A program made the translations under genes and the position numbers. The notes below the pieces were generated by a model. That model searched no databases. It was not told the origin of the DNA and saw only the letters and a program-made list of their open reading frames with translations. A stretch of DNA of 64,000 nucleotides from Cyathus striatus (Eukaryota > Basidiomycota > Agaricomycetes > Agaricales > Nidulariaceae), in assembly GCA_025738555.1 (NCBI GenBank), contig JAOVFP010000010.1, positions 3,100,001-3,164,000 of the forward strand. The letters are read 5' to 3'. Below, one piece after another: positions 36,505-47,917 of the stretch (positions are counted from its first letter, which is position 1; every line of letters starts with the position of its first letter).

Positions 36505-36831
36505 TGTCAGAAGTAACAAGAGTAAAATGGGTAGTTGAGAGCAAAGAGGATGATAAGAGAGCAATGACTTGGATACAAACACAGACACAGATACAGACAC
36601 AGACACAAGATGGGAAGGAAACTTGTTAACAACTATCAAGTTACAGAGTGTTTATATACTGGGTGTATCTACCAAAGTCCAACTAAGGTCCTGTAACTAA
36701 GATAACTGACAGCTGTCAATTTGTCAATTATATATTTGTTAATCAAGTATCTGTTAATTACAGAACTGTCAAGTATGACAGGTGACAAGTGACAGCTGTC
36801 AAAGAAGTTGTGCAACCCAGAATATCTAAGA
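36505..36831 (-). repeat. Solo LTR, TSD TATAC
   Basis: Reverse copy of the 338-bp LTR seen at 17022. It begins TGTCAGAAGTAACAAG, ends GAATATCTAAGA, and is flanked by TATAC at 36500-36504 and 36832-36836. The last dinucleotide is GA where the other copies have CA. Confidence 0.9.
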
Positions 36832-37585
36832 TATACATTAAAAAAAAATTAATGTTTGATAAAAGGTATGCTACTTTGAAAGTCAGTAAAAGTGATCAAT
36901 TGTAAGTATTTTATACTTACAATAACCAATTGACTATTGTTCTAAAAAAAAAGTAGCATAAGTAAAGTAAAAGAAAAGAGAAATGAGAAAAGAGAAAAGA
37001 GAAAAGAGAAAAGAGAAAATGAGATGTACTATAGAATTTTTTAACAAGAAACTTCCAGGTGCTAGGTTTGCACCACTGGAAGCACTTGTAAAAGAGGGTG
37101 TTATCCTGCAGAATCCACAATGATTCAATGAATGTCCTGTTCCAGAAAACATGGAACTCTTGCCAAACTTCCCTTCAATAAAGGAATGAGTATTGTCAGA
37201 ATAGAAGTCAAGTTTGCCTCTCTTAAACTAGACAAGTTATTCAGTGTAGTGCAGAAGCATACTTACCAAAAATGTGAAGTATTTCATTAGTGATTTACTT
37301 TTGAACTTCAAAATTCACTATAAAATACATGTCAATTCTAAACTGCATTTTTGGACTTATAAAGAATCAATGGATAAAGTATAAAGCATAAAAGTGTTTA
37401 TTAGTAGTCACTCAGATAAATTGTTACATAAATACTTGCTAGAAAGTGTCCATTTCAAGAACATCCACAAAAAGAATAAGACAATTTTGTTCTCTTTTAG
37501 TACTCTAAAAAGGATTATTGAGTGCAATGTTTTGGATAAAATTTAATATAATCACATACCTTAAAGAGAGAAAGTTTATTAATTT

Positions 37586-37688
37586 TCTTAATTTACAAGC
37601 CATGGAAGTTGATGAGATCTTAGGAGATTCCTCAGAAGTTGGAACTGAAGGCATGGCCTCATCAACTTTCATGGCTTGTAAATTAAGA
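37586..37688. repeat. Near-perfect hairpin, 31-bp arms
   Basis: TCTTAATTTACAAGCCATGG.. (37586-37616) and its inverse (37658-37688) pair with one mismatch around a loop of about 40 bases. It lies in an exon-like piece of the unrecognised minus-strand gene. Confidence 0.9.
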
Positions 37689-38599
37689 GGTTAGATTTAA
37701 AAGGATAAAATATTAAGGATATATACTTCAGAACCATCTTGAAGGTCAATGATTAATTCTATGTCAGAATTCTCCACAGTCTTCTTGCTCTTAATAATCT
37801 TAGCTTTCTTTTCTCTCTAGAAAGTTAAAATGCAAAAAATTAAATTAAAATAAAGTTAATTGGTTCAAAAATGCGAACCTTATTAAACATTGGAATATCT
37901 TTGATATTCTTAATAAACTTGCCAGTTCCTGTAGCTTCTCTAATGGCTTCTACTTGAGATATGAGTCTGCCATTCTCTGTCATGATAGGTAGCTTCTGAA
38001 ATTTCAAATTAGCAGCTATAAAACAAGTTTTGCATCTTTTGCATATGCAAGAGAAGTTCATTTCCTTTGATAGTCTTGTGGAAATTTGACTGGAAAAGTT
38101 GAAGTTAAAACATATACTTTAATAATTAAAGAAATGCAGACAAGACAAAGCTCCAGGTGGAACAATTCCCTCATTGTATCAGTGTATGCTTCATCCACAT
38201 TCAAATGCCTATTGAAAGTATTAATGGCAGTAAAAAGAAGGTCTGCAGCAGAAGTTGAATCTTTAGCAGAAGTATGAACCATGTTTAAAGCAAAAGTAGA
38301 AATGATTAGTGAAAATAAAAGTGATAGAAGTGGTGAATCTAGAGACAGAGAGCAAAATATTCGATTCTTTTATACTAAAAAATGTGAATAGACTTGCCAT
38401 TTTCAAAGATTAGTTGTGTTGTGTTCTTCTCATTGTATGATGAAAATTTTTCAAAGATGACACACATATGATACTTATCACAAATTTCATGATTAATCCC
38501 TAAAATCTTGAAAGATTGATAAAGTATCTTTGTCATATTTCACAATATAGAGGATTATATTTATAATGAATTCATAAGAATGACCTGTGATGTCTTAGT

Positions 38600-40352
38600 A
38601 ATATTTAGAAGAATCCACATGGAATACAGATTTTCCAGATGGAGTCTGGATGGACATGATAATTTCCGGACAAAGTCCACATTGAGTCCATGTTAAAGAA
38701 CATTTTTTCTGGGTGGAATCCAGGTGGAATGAGAAATTTTCCAATTGATGGAAATGAAATATAACTTTGTTTTCCCATAGAGTCACATAGTATTACAGTG
38801 TCACAATATCAAGTGTCTCACAGTATTGCAATCATCACAGTTATTTTCACATGACATTACACTTGTCACACTTTTTGCAGTGTCACAGTATTGGAGTTGT
38901 TACAGTTACCATTGCATAGTGTCACAGTATCACACATGGTCATAATGAAGCAAATATTACATTCACATTGTCATAGTCATTAGGGTCATCTTCATTATCA
39001 TACTTGTCACATAGTGTCACAGCTGTCAACATCTGTGATATTGTGACACTACAAAAAGTGTGACAAATGTGACAAGTGTGACATTATGTAAAAGATACTG
39101 TGACACTATGTGAAAGTGTTGAGTGTGACATAATGTGAAAAGTGTGATACAATATGAAAAGTGTGACACAACACAACAAGTGTGACACAATGTGAAAAGT
39201 GTGACACAATGTGAAAAGTGTGACACAATGTGAAAAGTAGCTGTGATAACTGCAAGACTGTGAGACATATAATATTGTGATACTGTAACACTATGCAACA
39301 TTGTGACACCTGTGTCACACTCAACACACTGCATTGTGCAAGTGTGTCACACTTGATGCATAATGTCATGCTCCACACACCATGTCATGCTTAATACACA
39401 GTGTTACACTCAATGTGTAGTATCACATTCAATGCATTATGTCACACTCAACACAGTGTCACACTCAACACATGGTGTCATGCTCAACACATGGTATCAC
39501 ACTTAACACACAGTGTCACACTCAATGTGTAGTGTCACATTCAATGCATCATGTCACACTCAACACATGGTGTCACACTTAATGCACAGTGTCATGCTTA
39601 ACACACAGTATCACACTTAATGCAGTGTCACACTTAATGCAGTGTCACACTTAATGCATAGTGTCATACTCAATGTGTAGTGTCACATTCAATGCATCAC
39701 GTCACACTCAACACATGGTGTCACACTCAACACAAGGTGTCACACTCAACACAAGGTGTCACACTCAATGCATCATGTCACACTCAGCACATAGTGACAT
39801 GCTCAATGCATAGTATCACACTCAGCACATAGTGTCACACTTGACATAGTTATAGAAGTTGTGGACTGTACAGCATGTGCCCATGCACAAGCTAGCCATA
39901 GTGTAATAGTTATGCACACTATCCACTATTATGTGAATGGGTATTATGTAATTATCACAACAATACTAGTTCAAACTATGCAACTATGCCATGCTCTACT
40001 AATTTATTTATGATACAAGTAAGTAAAATAAGTAATAAACTACTAATTAATACAAGCTATGTGGAATCCATATGGATTCCAGGTGGAGTCCAGTATAGCA
40101 AATTCCTTTGGAATTCCGGCTGAAAGGCAGAATTTGGCCAATAATCCAGATTCCATATGGAATTCATCTGGAAAGCACCTGGACTGGAAAACTAAAATTT
40201 GGCTGGTGTCTCTGCCAAAACAAGTCCACCCAGAGTCCAGATGGAGTCTGTGGAATGGCCAGAAATTCCGTGGAAATTCCGCGGACTTTCCAGGGAATCC
40301 ATGGATTCCATTTGGACTCTGGAAGAAATTTAGGGGGGAGTGTAAAGACCTT
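38600..40352. mobile_element. TIR-family element with TCCAGGTGGA arms and TGTCACACTCAA core
   Basis: The right end GGGGGGAGTGTAAAGACCTT (to 40352) matches the right end of the complete KDZ element. The right arm (40050-40330) and left arm (38600-38740) carry TCCATATGGATTCCAGGTGGAGTCC-like units in inverted orientation. The core (38790-39850) is an array of TGTCACACTCAACACATGG-like units. A left terminus with the motif was not found. The 8 bp after the right end are GGTAACAG. No genes are present; the frames at 39026-39378 and 40059-40406 are repeat artefacts. Confidence 0.55.
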
Positions 40353-40629
40353 GGTAACAGGAATGATATTAAACAATTAGTCAGATATGATATAATGGAA
40401 TATTAATAAGGAAATCTATGCATTACTCAGAGTACAAGACTCTACAGAATGTAAATATTAGTCTATGAGTAATATGTACCTCTAATAAATGAAATTTATT
40501 TGACTGTATCAATGGTAAATTGCAGTAATGGAATGATCAGCATATATTCTGAGGGCATACAGAGGTCAAATCTCCATGAAAATGAATGATCTTAGGCTCA
40601 TTCCAAAGCTAGAAAGAAATGCATGTTGT

Positions 40630-41401
40630 CCAGGTAGAGTCCAGGTAGAGTCCAGGTGGAGTCCAGGTGGAGTCCAGGTAGAGTTCAGGTAGAGTCTAGG
40701 TAGAGTAAGGACTCTACATAGACTCTACATGGACCACCTGGACTCTACTGAACTCAAGTGCCTGAGTTTAAGCAACTGGACTTTACCTGGACTCTACCTA
40801 GACTCTACCTAGACTCTACATGGACTACCTGGACTCTACTGAACTCAAGTGCCTGAGTTTAAGCAACTGGACTTTACCTGGACTCTACCTAGACTCTACC
40901 TAGACTCTACATGGACTACCTGAACTCTACTGAACTCAAGTGCTTGAGTTTAAGTAACTGGACTCTACCTGGACTCTACCTAGACTCTACATGGACTACC
41001 TGGACTCTACTGAACTCAAGTGCTTGAGTTAAGCAACTGGACTCTACCTGGACTCTACCTAGACTCTATATGGACTACCTGAACTCTACTGAACTCAAGT
41101 GCTTGAGTTTAAGCAACTGGACTCTACCTAGACTCTACATGGACTACCTGGACTCTACCTGAACTCTACTGAGCTGAAGTGCTTGAGTCCACTGGACTCC
41201 AGGTGCAGTCCAGCTTCTACCTGAAGTCCACTTGAAGTCCATGTAGAGTCTATAATTTTCTCTATGTAAAGTCCAGGTGAAGTCCAAGTGGAGTCCAAGT
41301 GGAGTTCAGGTAGAGTCCAGGTAGAGTCCAGGTAGAGTCCCAGAGTCCAGGTGGAATCTACATGGAGTCTACATGATTTCGTGGAGGAGTGTAATGACCT
41401 C
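40630..41401. mobile_element. TIR-family element with GAGTCCAGGTA arms and 79-91-bp core repeat
   Basis: The right end GGAGGAGTGTAATGACCTC stops at 41401. The left arm (40630-40720) and right arm (41200-41390) are arrays of CCAGGTAGAGTCCAGGTGGA in inverted orientation. Between them, about six units of 79-91 bp (anchors AACTCAAGTGC at 40751, 40842, 40933, 41013, 41092) contain GACTCTACCTGGACTCTACC. The left terminus is not recognisable. The next 8 bp are AAGTAATC. Confidence 0.6.
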
Positions 41402-41640
41402 AAGTAATCTTGCTGTAGAAACATAGCAGAATTTACATCTAGAATACAAGTACCCATTTAACCAAGGTCAGAGTTTATTCTTGATATTGGTAAGCACTAC
41501 CTTACCTATCACTTGCATTTACAGAGTTTTTGTACAAGATAGAAGTGATCTTGCTGTGGAAACATAGCAGAATTTACATCTAGAATACAAGTACCCATTT
41601 CACCAAGGTCAGAGTTATTCTTGATATTGGTGGGAAATAA
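41402..41640 (+). repeat. Direct duplication of about 90 bp
   Basis: AAGTAATCTTGCTGTAGAAAC.. (41402-41490) recurs as AAGTGATCTTGCTGTGGAAAC.. (41546-41635) with few differences. The first copy abuts the right end of the preceding TIR element. No gene is seen. Confidence 0.85.
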
Positions 41641-43082
41641 TGATCAGTAAGGCTGGAGATCAAGTTAAGCTGTTATCTATTGTAATAGAAGATCAAAATC
41701 ATATGTTATCGCATTATAGGAAAGGGATGAGGATGAGGACTCATGGCAAATGCTGCTATCTAATGTAGAGCAGGCATTCTACCTGCATAGTAAAAATACA
41801 ATTTTCATTTCTGTTATCTCACTTCTTACACACTGTTGTTTACCTTATGTCACTTACATAGTCAGCTTTGCATTTTGAGAATATCAGCTTTGCATTTACC
41901 CCCTTTCTCTCTCTCAAATGTGCCAACCACTTACATGATTTCTTTGTCAAGAGAATACCTCCAAGCCAATATTCTCTTCCACACTAATCATGCTGTACCA
42001 GTGCTGTGCATCAGCATGCCATAAGCACCTAGTCAGGTCTGAGACCCAGCATTTCCAGCAGGCTTATTCAGCAGTTCCCATTCCATGTGTCACAGTGTGC
42101 AGCATCATGCCTCCATATGGAGTATTCTTTCTGCAAGATGAGTTATTGTATTTCACTATCTTTCCACATAAATGCATTATTGGCACTAGTATGTTTGGAT
42201 ATTTGTAATTTACTCTGGTTCATCCCAGACATTTGTAAAACATCTACCTTACCACTTAGCTAATGTGTAAATTACTGTATTTGTATTAACTATATAGTTT
42301 CTCTAGCTATAGTTCTGTATGATATTTAATAAGTAGAGTAAAGTAGGGTGAGGGCAGTCTTCTGTATTCTGAGAAATACAATTAAGCAGTTCTGCCAGAG
42401 TATTTGTGTGGGCTAGAGATTCTGAGTGCAATGAGAGTCAAAGTACTAAGTCTGTGCTAAGTCTGAGATAAAGGAATGTGAATCAAAGCATTTGCTAAGC
42501 ACACATTCCATCTTGAATGTTGGTCTTTGACACCTTTTCATTACTTTACTTCACCTGGAAGCATCCTGCATCTGAGTCTTATATACTAAGTACTTTCTTA
42601 GTGAGTGTATATGGTGTGAGTGAAATTACTTATATTCTAATTTATACTATGTTGTGATAAACTAGGTACTTTAATATCAATATACATTGCTGCATCAGCT
42701 CTATCTCCACTTTCAGAGCTTTCTGATTCAAATAATTCATTGTCATTTCCTTTCTCAACAACATCAATTACTGCATTATTTCTATTTTCATTTTCAGAGC
42801 TTTCCAATTCAGATGATTTAGAACAGCAGATAATAATAAGGGTGTCATTAATTTGAAATTGCTAATACAAGACTGGAATAAGATTAATTGCTTGAGCTTG
42901 AATAAATTTAATATTTACACTCACACTCAAACAAACAAATTTTAATTGACAGTGAGTGTGAAAATAAAGTAAATATAGCAAAACTGTGAAAGAATTGTAT
43001 AAGTGTACAGCAGATGAGAATTTTGTTCTTTGTACTTCTACTTCTTGTGCAGCTAATACTCTCATGGATATTAATAATAGCC
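41641..43082. other. Unassigned, AT-rich; acidic minus-strand fragment
   Basis: No element ends or coding families are recognised. At 42690-42830 the minus strand reads an acidic, Ser/Glu/Asn-rich stretch (SSELESSENENRNN, NDNELFESESSESG) that may be a remnant exon. The rest shows only unsupported short frames. Confidence 0.3.
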
Positions 43083-43345
43083 ATGACATTATGAATATTG
43101 AAGATTTAAGATCTTGGAATAGCTGGCCTAATGGTGATTAGAAAGCCAATTATAGTAATCAGTTTGTTGATGCCACAAATAATTTGCATGTACACTAGGC
43201 AACAAGATTAGATGGTAGGTATGGAGGTAGTGCAAAATCAAAACTGTGGAGCAATAAGAAATGTGTTATAAAAAAATGTCTGGGTATTATCAAATATATA
43301 TAATAATGATAGGTGTAAAATAAGAATACACCCAAAGAGGCTATC
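43083..43345 (+). pseudogene. WRKY-GCM1 type zinc-finger fragment of a transposon protein
   Basis: The reading from about 43091 is MNIEDLRSWNSWPNGD, a stop, then KANYSNQFVDATNNLHVH, a stop, ATRLDGRYGGSAKSKLWSNK and KKCVIKKCLGII. The pattern of an N-terminal W..WP.G, a central H, GRYGG and a Cys pair (KKC.IKKCLG) is that of the WRKY-GCM1 zinc-finger group found in Mutator-like and other eukaryotic transposons. Two stops and loss of the second half at the solo LTR (43355) make it a remnant. Recognition is by eye. Confidence 0.5.
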
Positions 43346-43354
43346 TTCTATTTT

Positions 43355-44001
43355 TGATAGATAATCTGGGTTGCACAGCTTCTTTGACAGCTGTTACTTG
43401 TCATCTGTCATACTTGACAGTTCTATGATTGACAGATACTTGATTGACAGATTGACAGCTGTCAGTTACCTTAGTTACAGGACCTTGGTTGGACTTTGAT
43501 AAACACACCCAGTATATAAACACTCTGAACTTGATAGTTGTTAATAAGTTTCCTCCCATCTTGTGTCTGTGTCTGTGTCTGTGTTTGAGTTCTTGCTCCC
43601 TTATCACTTGTCAGAAGTAACAAGAATAAAGGAGGGTGATTGAGAGAATAGAGTGTGATAAAGAAGCAAAGAGGGTGATAGTGGAGCAAAGACTCAGACA
43701 CAAACACAGACACAGACACAAGATGGGGAGGAAACTTGTTAACTACTACCAAGATACAGAGTGTTTATATACTGAGGGTGTCTACCAAAGTCCAACCAAG
43801 GTCCTGTAACTAAGGTAACTGACAGCTGTCAATCTGTCAATCACATATCTGTCAATCACAGAACTGTCAAGTATGACAGGTGACAAGTGACAGCTGTCAA
43901 AGAAGCTGTGCAACCCTGAATATCTAACATCACTCTCTCTTTGCTCTCTCATCATCCTCATTCCTCTCAATCACCCTCTCTATTCTTTGTTACTTCTGAC
44001 A
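43355..44001 (+). repeat. Outer solo LTR with a second LTR nested in it, TSD ATTTT
   Basis: The outer copy starts TGATAGATAATCTGGG and ends TTACTTCTGACA, flanked by ATTTT at 43350-43354 and 44002-44006. It is split after 43608 by an inverse copy of the same LTR. It belongs to the family at 17022 and 36505. Confidence 0.9.
43609..43929 (-). repeat. Inner solo LTR, TSD TCACT
   Basis: Starts TGTCAGAAGTAACAAG, ends GAATATCTAACA, and is flanked by TCACT at 43604-43608 and 43930-43934. It is inserted in opposite orientation into another member of its own family. Confidence 0.92.
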
Positions 44002-44240
44002 ATTTTTAGATAAAAATAGCAGATGTGAATCAGTTCCAGATGGCAATTCATGGATGCACCTAGTATTTGGATGCATCTGTCTATTTTTAGTAACATTTCA
44101 GACTTTGACTTAACTTCACTCTGAATCTGCTTGATAACTACTTCAATTCACTGATAAGAGTGATTTCTGCCCTCTAGTTGTTGATCTGTACTATTAACTG
44201 TCATAGTAAATTCATTAAATTTTGCTTTTATTCATTTCAA

Positions 44241-46655
44241 ATGCCTCCCAAGCCTAAAAGCCAAAGCTGAATAAGAACTTCAGCTAGAGGATCCAAGGCT
44301 CCTACTCCTGTAGGTAGTGACCAAGGTATCCCATTGTATAGCCAGTCTCAAACATCTACACATAGTGGAGATGCCTCTCCAGTACTATTTCCACACCCTC
44401 ATACCCCTGATCAGCTAACAACTGCACTTGTATATCCAGTTGTTTTATCTCCAGTGAAGCAATGTCAGTGTCAAAACAATAAGCAAAAATATGTTAGATG
44501 TAGAAGTTTGGAACAAACTGAATAGTGAAATAATTGGTGTGTTTGCTAAAAAAATATTTATTGATTATAGATTACTGATAAATTAATTGTACCTCAGAGG
44601 CTACATTTTCTGGAGTCAAAACAAAGATATATAATTACTATAATATCTCTGTATAGAGAGTTTACATCAATGGCATTCAAGAGAAGATTCAATTTATTTT
44701 TATTTGCAAAGTGGATCCTGATAATCATAAACCCTATCACTAAGATCACCAAAAAAATTGTGACAGCACTGGAAATTTAGTAACTGGATTGACATGGTGC
44801 AATGAACAACTTCAGAAACTTGCTCTTTTACAGAATATGAATGAAAATACAATTCCATACTCTGAGACAGCTCTGTGTATCCTGGTTGCCTTGCACTGTG
44901 CAGCTAGCAACTGTCCCTTCAACATTATTAATAACAAATATTACCAACTACAAGTCAAAATGTTGCATCTAGATGCCAAGTTATCATCAGATAGAACTGT
45001 TCAATGAGAGACACTGGCACTTTTTCAAAAAATTTCACTTCATGTAAAGGAATATTTTTTGGTAGGCATATTTACTATTAAATTTATTTATTTTACATCT
45101 AATAAAATATTAGAAATGTGATAAAATATTTTATACAGTCCTTGATGGTTGGACAGCACTAATTACCATTTCATATCTTGGACTTGTGATAATTTGGTAT
45201 GAGAATGGACAAATTTTACAAGCCATTTTTGATTTTATTCAGTACATTTATTGTAAGTTTTAAATTCAATATTATTAACACATTGATTTAGCTTGGAACA
45301 AGCTCATAAAGCTGAGTATTTGGCAAAAACAGTTGCTGACTGCTTAAAGTGATTTGGAATATCTCACCTTGTAAGTAAAATTAATTTTTTTTATTAATAC
45401 TATACTGATATACACAAGCTTTTATCAATTAGAATTGATAATACTAGTAACTATAGTAAACTAACTGAATACTCCCAAAGTATATTTCAACCTTCCAAGG
45501 AACAAATTCCCTGTATGTGTCACTCTCACACATGTCTCAACTGACTATCAACTTACTATCAACTGACTCTCATATAAGTATCAATAGTCTCACCTGACTC
45601 TCATCTGACTCTCAACTAAGTCTCAGAAGTTAGGTTAGACTCTCATCTGGCTGTCATTTGACTCTCAACTGAGTCTCAAGAGTCAACTGAGAGTCTCATT
45701 AGAGTCAGTTGAGATCTGAAATTAGTATTGGGCTTAGCTTGGATTCTTATCTGACTCTTACCTGATTCTCACCTAACTCTATGTGTGACATGTTGGAAAA
45801 TGTTGAAAAAGTGTGACATACTGGAAAATGTTGAAAAAAGCGTGACATGTATAATTGGAAAAAGTGTGACATGTTGGAAAATGTTGGAAAAATGTGACAT
45901 GTTTGGAAAACTTTCACATATCATAACCATCACACTTGCCACACTTTTTCAACATGTCACACTTTTTCCATGCTTGTCACACATGTCACACTTTTTCCAA
46001 CATTTTCCAACATGTCACACTTTTCCCAACATTTTCCAACATGTCACACTTTTTCCAACATTTTCTAGCATGTCACACTATTTTCAACATGTCACACTTT
46101 TTCCTTATCACATTGATCACCAATAATGTATTGACAACTTGCTTATTCAACAAACAACTATCACTGATAGTCTAATGAGAGTCCTATCAATCTAGTCTCA
46201 GATTACTATTGAGATCTGAGTGAGAGAGTTTTCAGTTTTGTGAAAATTTATCATCTAACTCTCACCTGACTCTCACCTAACTCTCATCTGACTGTCACTT
46301 CAGGCTAAAAATCTCAATCTACTCTCAGAGAGTCTCAACTGACTATCAACTGACTCTCTGATAGTCAGTTAAAACATGTGGCTAAGTGTATTGACCTCCA
46401 AATTCCCAAGTATGTTGTATAGCTCATATTTTGAATCTCATTGCAAAAGTGAGCATGCAAATTTATTATAATTATTTTAATTTAATATATGAATATATAC
46501 AGATGTACACTTCATTCTTCTTCAAGAAGAGAGCTGGAAGAAAGAATGCAGCTGTATTGAGTGATAAACTAGTTGTAGATAATGAACAGGAGGAGGACAT
46601 AGCAGTGCAGGAGAAAATGGATGTTGATAATGAGGTATTGGCTGACAATGACACT
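44241..46655 (+). pseudogene. hAT copy 4 transposase, interrupted by E2
   Basis: Starts MPPKPKSQS (44241), followed by a stop, then a Pro/Ser-rich region and VVLSPVKQCQCQ, as in the other hAT copies. Pieces at 44789-45007 (TALCILVALHCAASNCPFN) and about 45140-45240 (VLDGWTALITISYLGLVIIW) follow; the catalytic Asp of DGWT is retained. E2 (45511-46398) is inserted near RNKFP. The gene continues with an exon carrying FFFKKRAGRKNA and an acidic stretch up to about 46655. There it is joined to antisense KDZ copy D. The C-terminal half is lost. Confidence 0.75.
45511..46398. mobile_element. Non-coding TIR element E2, 888 bp, TSD CAAATTCC
   Basis: Exact 8-bp duplications CAAATTCC lie at 45503-45510 and 46399-46406 inside hAT-4. 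The ends are CTGTATGTGTCACTCTC and AAGTGTATTGACCTC. Flanks hold CAACTGACTATCAACTGAC-like units; the centre holds TGTGACATGTTGGAAAA-like units in inverted orientation, with a unique spacer (about 46100-46240) shared with E5. No gene is present. Confidence 0.93.
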
Positions 46656-47830
46656 TTGCTTCATATTGAATATTATGATATCCACAGAATACACCACCAG
46701 GTCACATTAGCTGAACAGCCTTCCATTGCACAGTGAACTGGTCCTATTACAATACCATCAATAACAACCATTTTTACTGGAGAAGCTATTTCAGATGCTG
46801 CATTATTGTTTATATTATTCATAGTATCTGCAGTTGATTTATGTGGTCAAGTACATTCTGCACAGCTGTAGTTTGAAGCAAGATTCATTCTTCCACTCTC
46901 TCCAAGATATTCATATGCTTTTATAGTAACATCTTTAGTGGATAGATCATCATGAACCACAAATTGTTTATTGAATGCTGTGTTCACATTGCAAATTGAT
47001 TCTTCCATAAATGCATCCCAAACTTGTTAGCAACTTAATTCATTATTATCATCATAGCTATTTGTCCAGAACTCTGCATAAGCTGCAGTAGATGCATGAA
47101 AACTATATGTGATATTCATAACTGCTTTTGAGAATATACAATCTACCCATAAATGTGTCCCAATTTTAACATAGCATGCATTATTCAAATATTCTGTCTG
47201 GGGCTCTTGACCATTAATATTAATATGCTCATGATCTGCATAGTAAATTGTATTACAATTTGAACAATAACCAGTTAATATATGTGTTATAGTACAATTT
47301 TGTTCCTTCAATTAAAGTAACTTTAGAAATATCAGAATATTTTGAATTTTGTCTTAATGAATGACATTTACAAGATACTGTAATACATCACATAGATATT
47401 AGGCATATAAGAGATACAGTGGTAATTTTTTTTTCAGAAATAGGCTCAAGTTCCTGGATAAATCCATCATTATCATAAGGATGCAGCTTTAAAATTTTTG
47501 CAAATTTATCTAGCTTAATTGCAATTTCAGAATTTTTTCATCATTATTAACTATGGTTGGAATCTGATTTTCTGAAAATAAATACTTTGTTTTATTACTA
47601 AAAGCAGTTTGAACAGTAATTGCTAAAATATTCATCCAACTTAAGATTTGAGTTCTTCTTTGGTCATTTCCTTCATGATGCTGCTGCCTTGCATGCAATT
47701 TAGCAATTTAACATTTTTTGTTAATATGAATAGCAGAAATAAAACAGTTGACAGGCTTATTGTTGAACTAAATAGTTCTTCAATCAACCAATAATATTGC
47801 ATTACTATTACATAAATAATTTGAAGTAGC
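46656..47830 (-). pseudogene. CxC5-CxC6 KDZ-associated protein, copy D, truncated
   Basis: Minus-strand reading gives HARQQHHEGNDQRRTQILSW (about 47700), TGYCSNCNTIYYADHEH (CxC5 cysteine pair, about 47270), YSFHASTAAYAEFW, and CAECT with KMVVIDGIVIGPVHCAMEGC (start of CxC6, about 46740). The remainder of CxC6 (GGVFCGYHN) is readable only in another frame and stops at the junction with hAT-4 near 46655. The KDZ core is missing. Several stops are present. Confidence 0.7.
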
Positions 47831-47917
47831 CATACACAAGTATACAGAAAACTAAAAGTACATTGGATACAAATTTAAAAGCTAAAATTGCTATCTTTTA
47901 CAGCTTCACTTACTTAT

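Larger units (their letters stand above)
35880..38282 (-). pseudogene. Unrecognised multi-exon gene or remnant
   Basis: Minus-strand pieces in order: MVHTSAKDSTSAADLLFTAI with FNRHLNVDEAYTDTMRELFH (38282-38150), then NFSCICKRCKTCFIAANLKF with a CxxC pair and REATGTGKFIKNIKDIPMFNK (38060-37880). After a GT-AG intron come REKKAKIIKSKKTVENSD (about 37815-37740) and a piece overlapping a large hairpin (37690-37570). Further down there is a piece with FCRITPSFTSASSG (37140-37060) and, beyond a solo LTR, one with WTIYMPKEVGGNAYRRYS (36080-35890). I do not recognise it. It could be one decayed gene or several transposon fragments. Confidence 0.35.
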
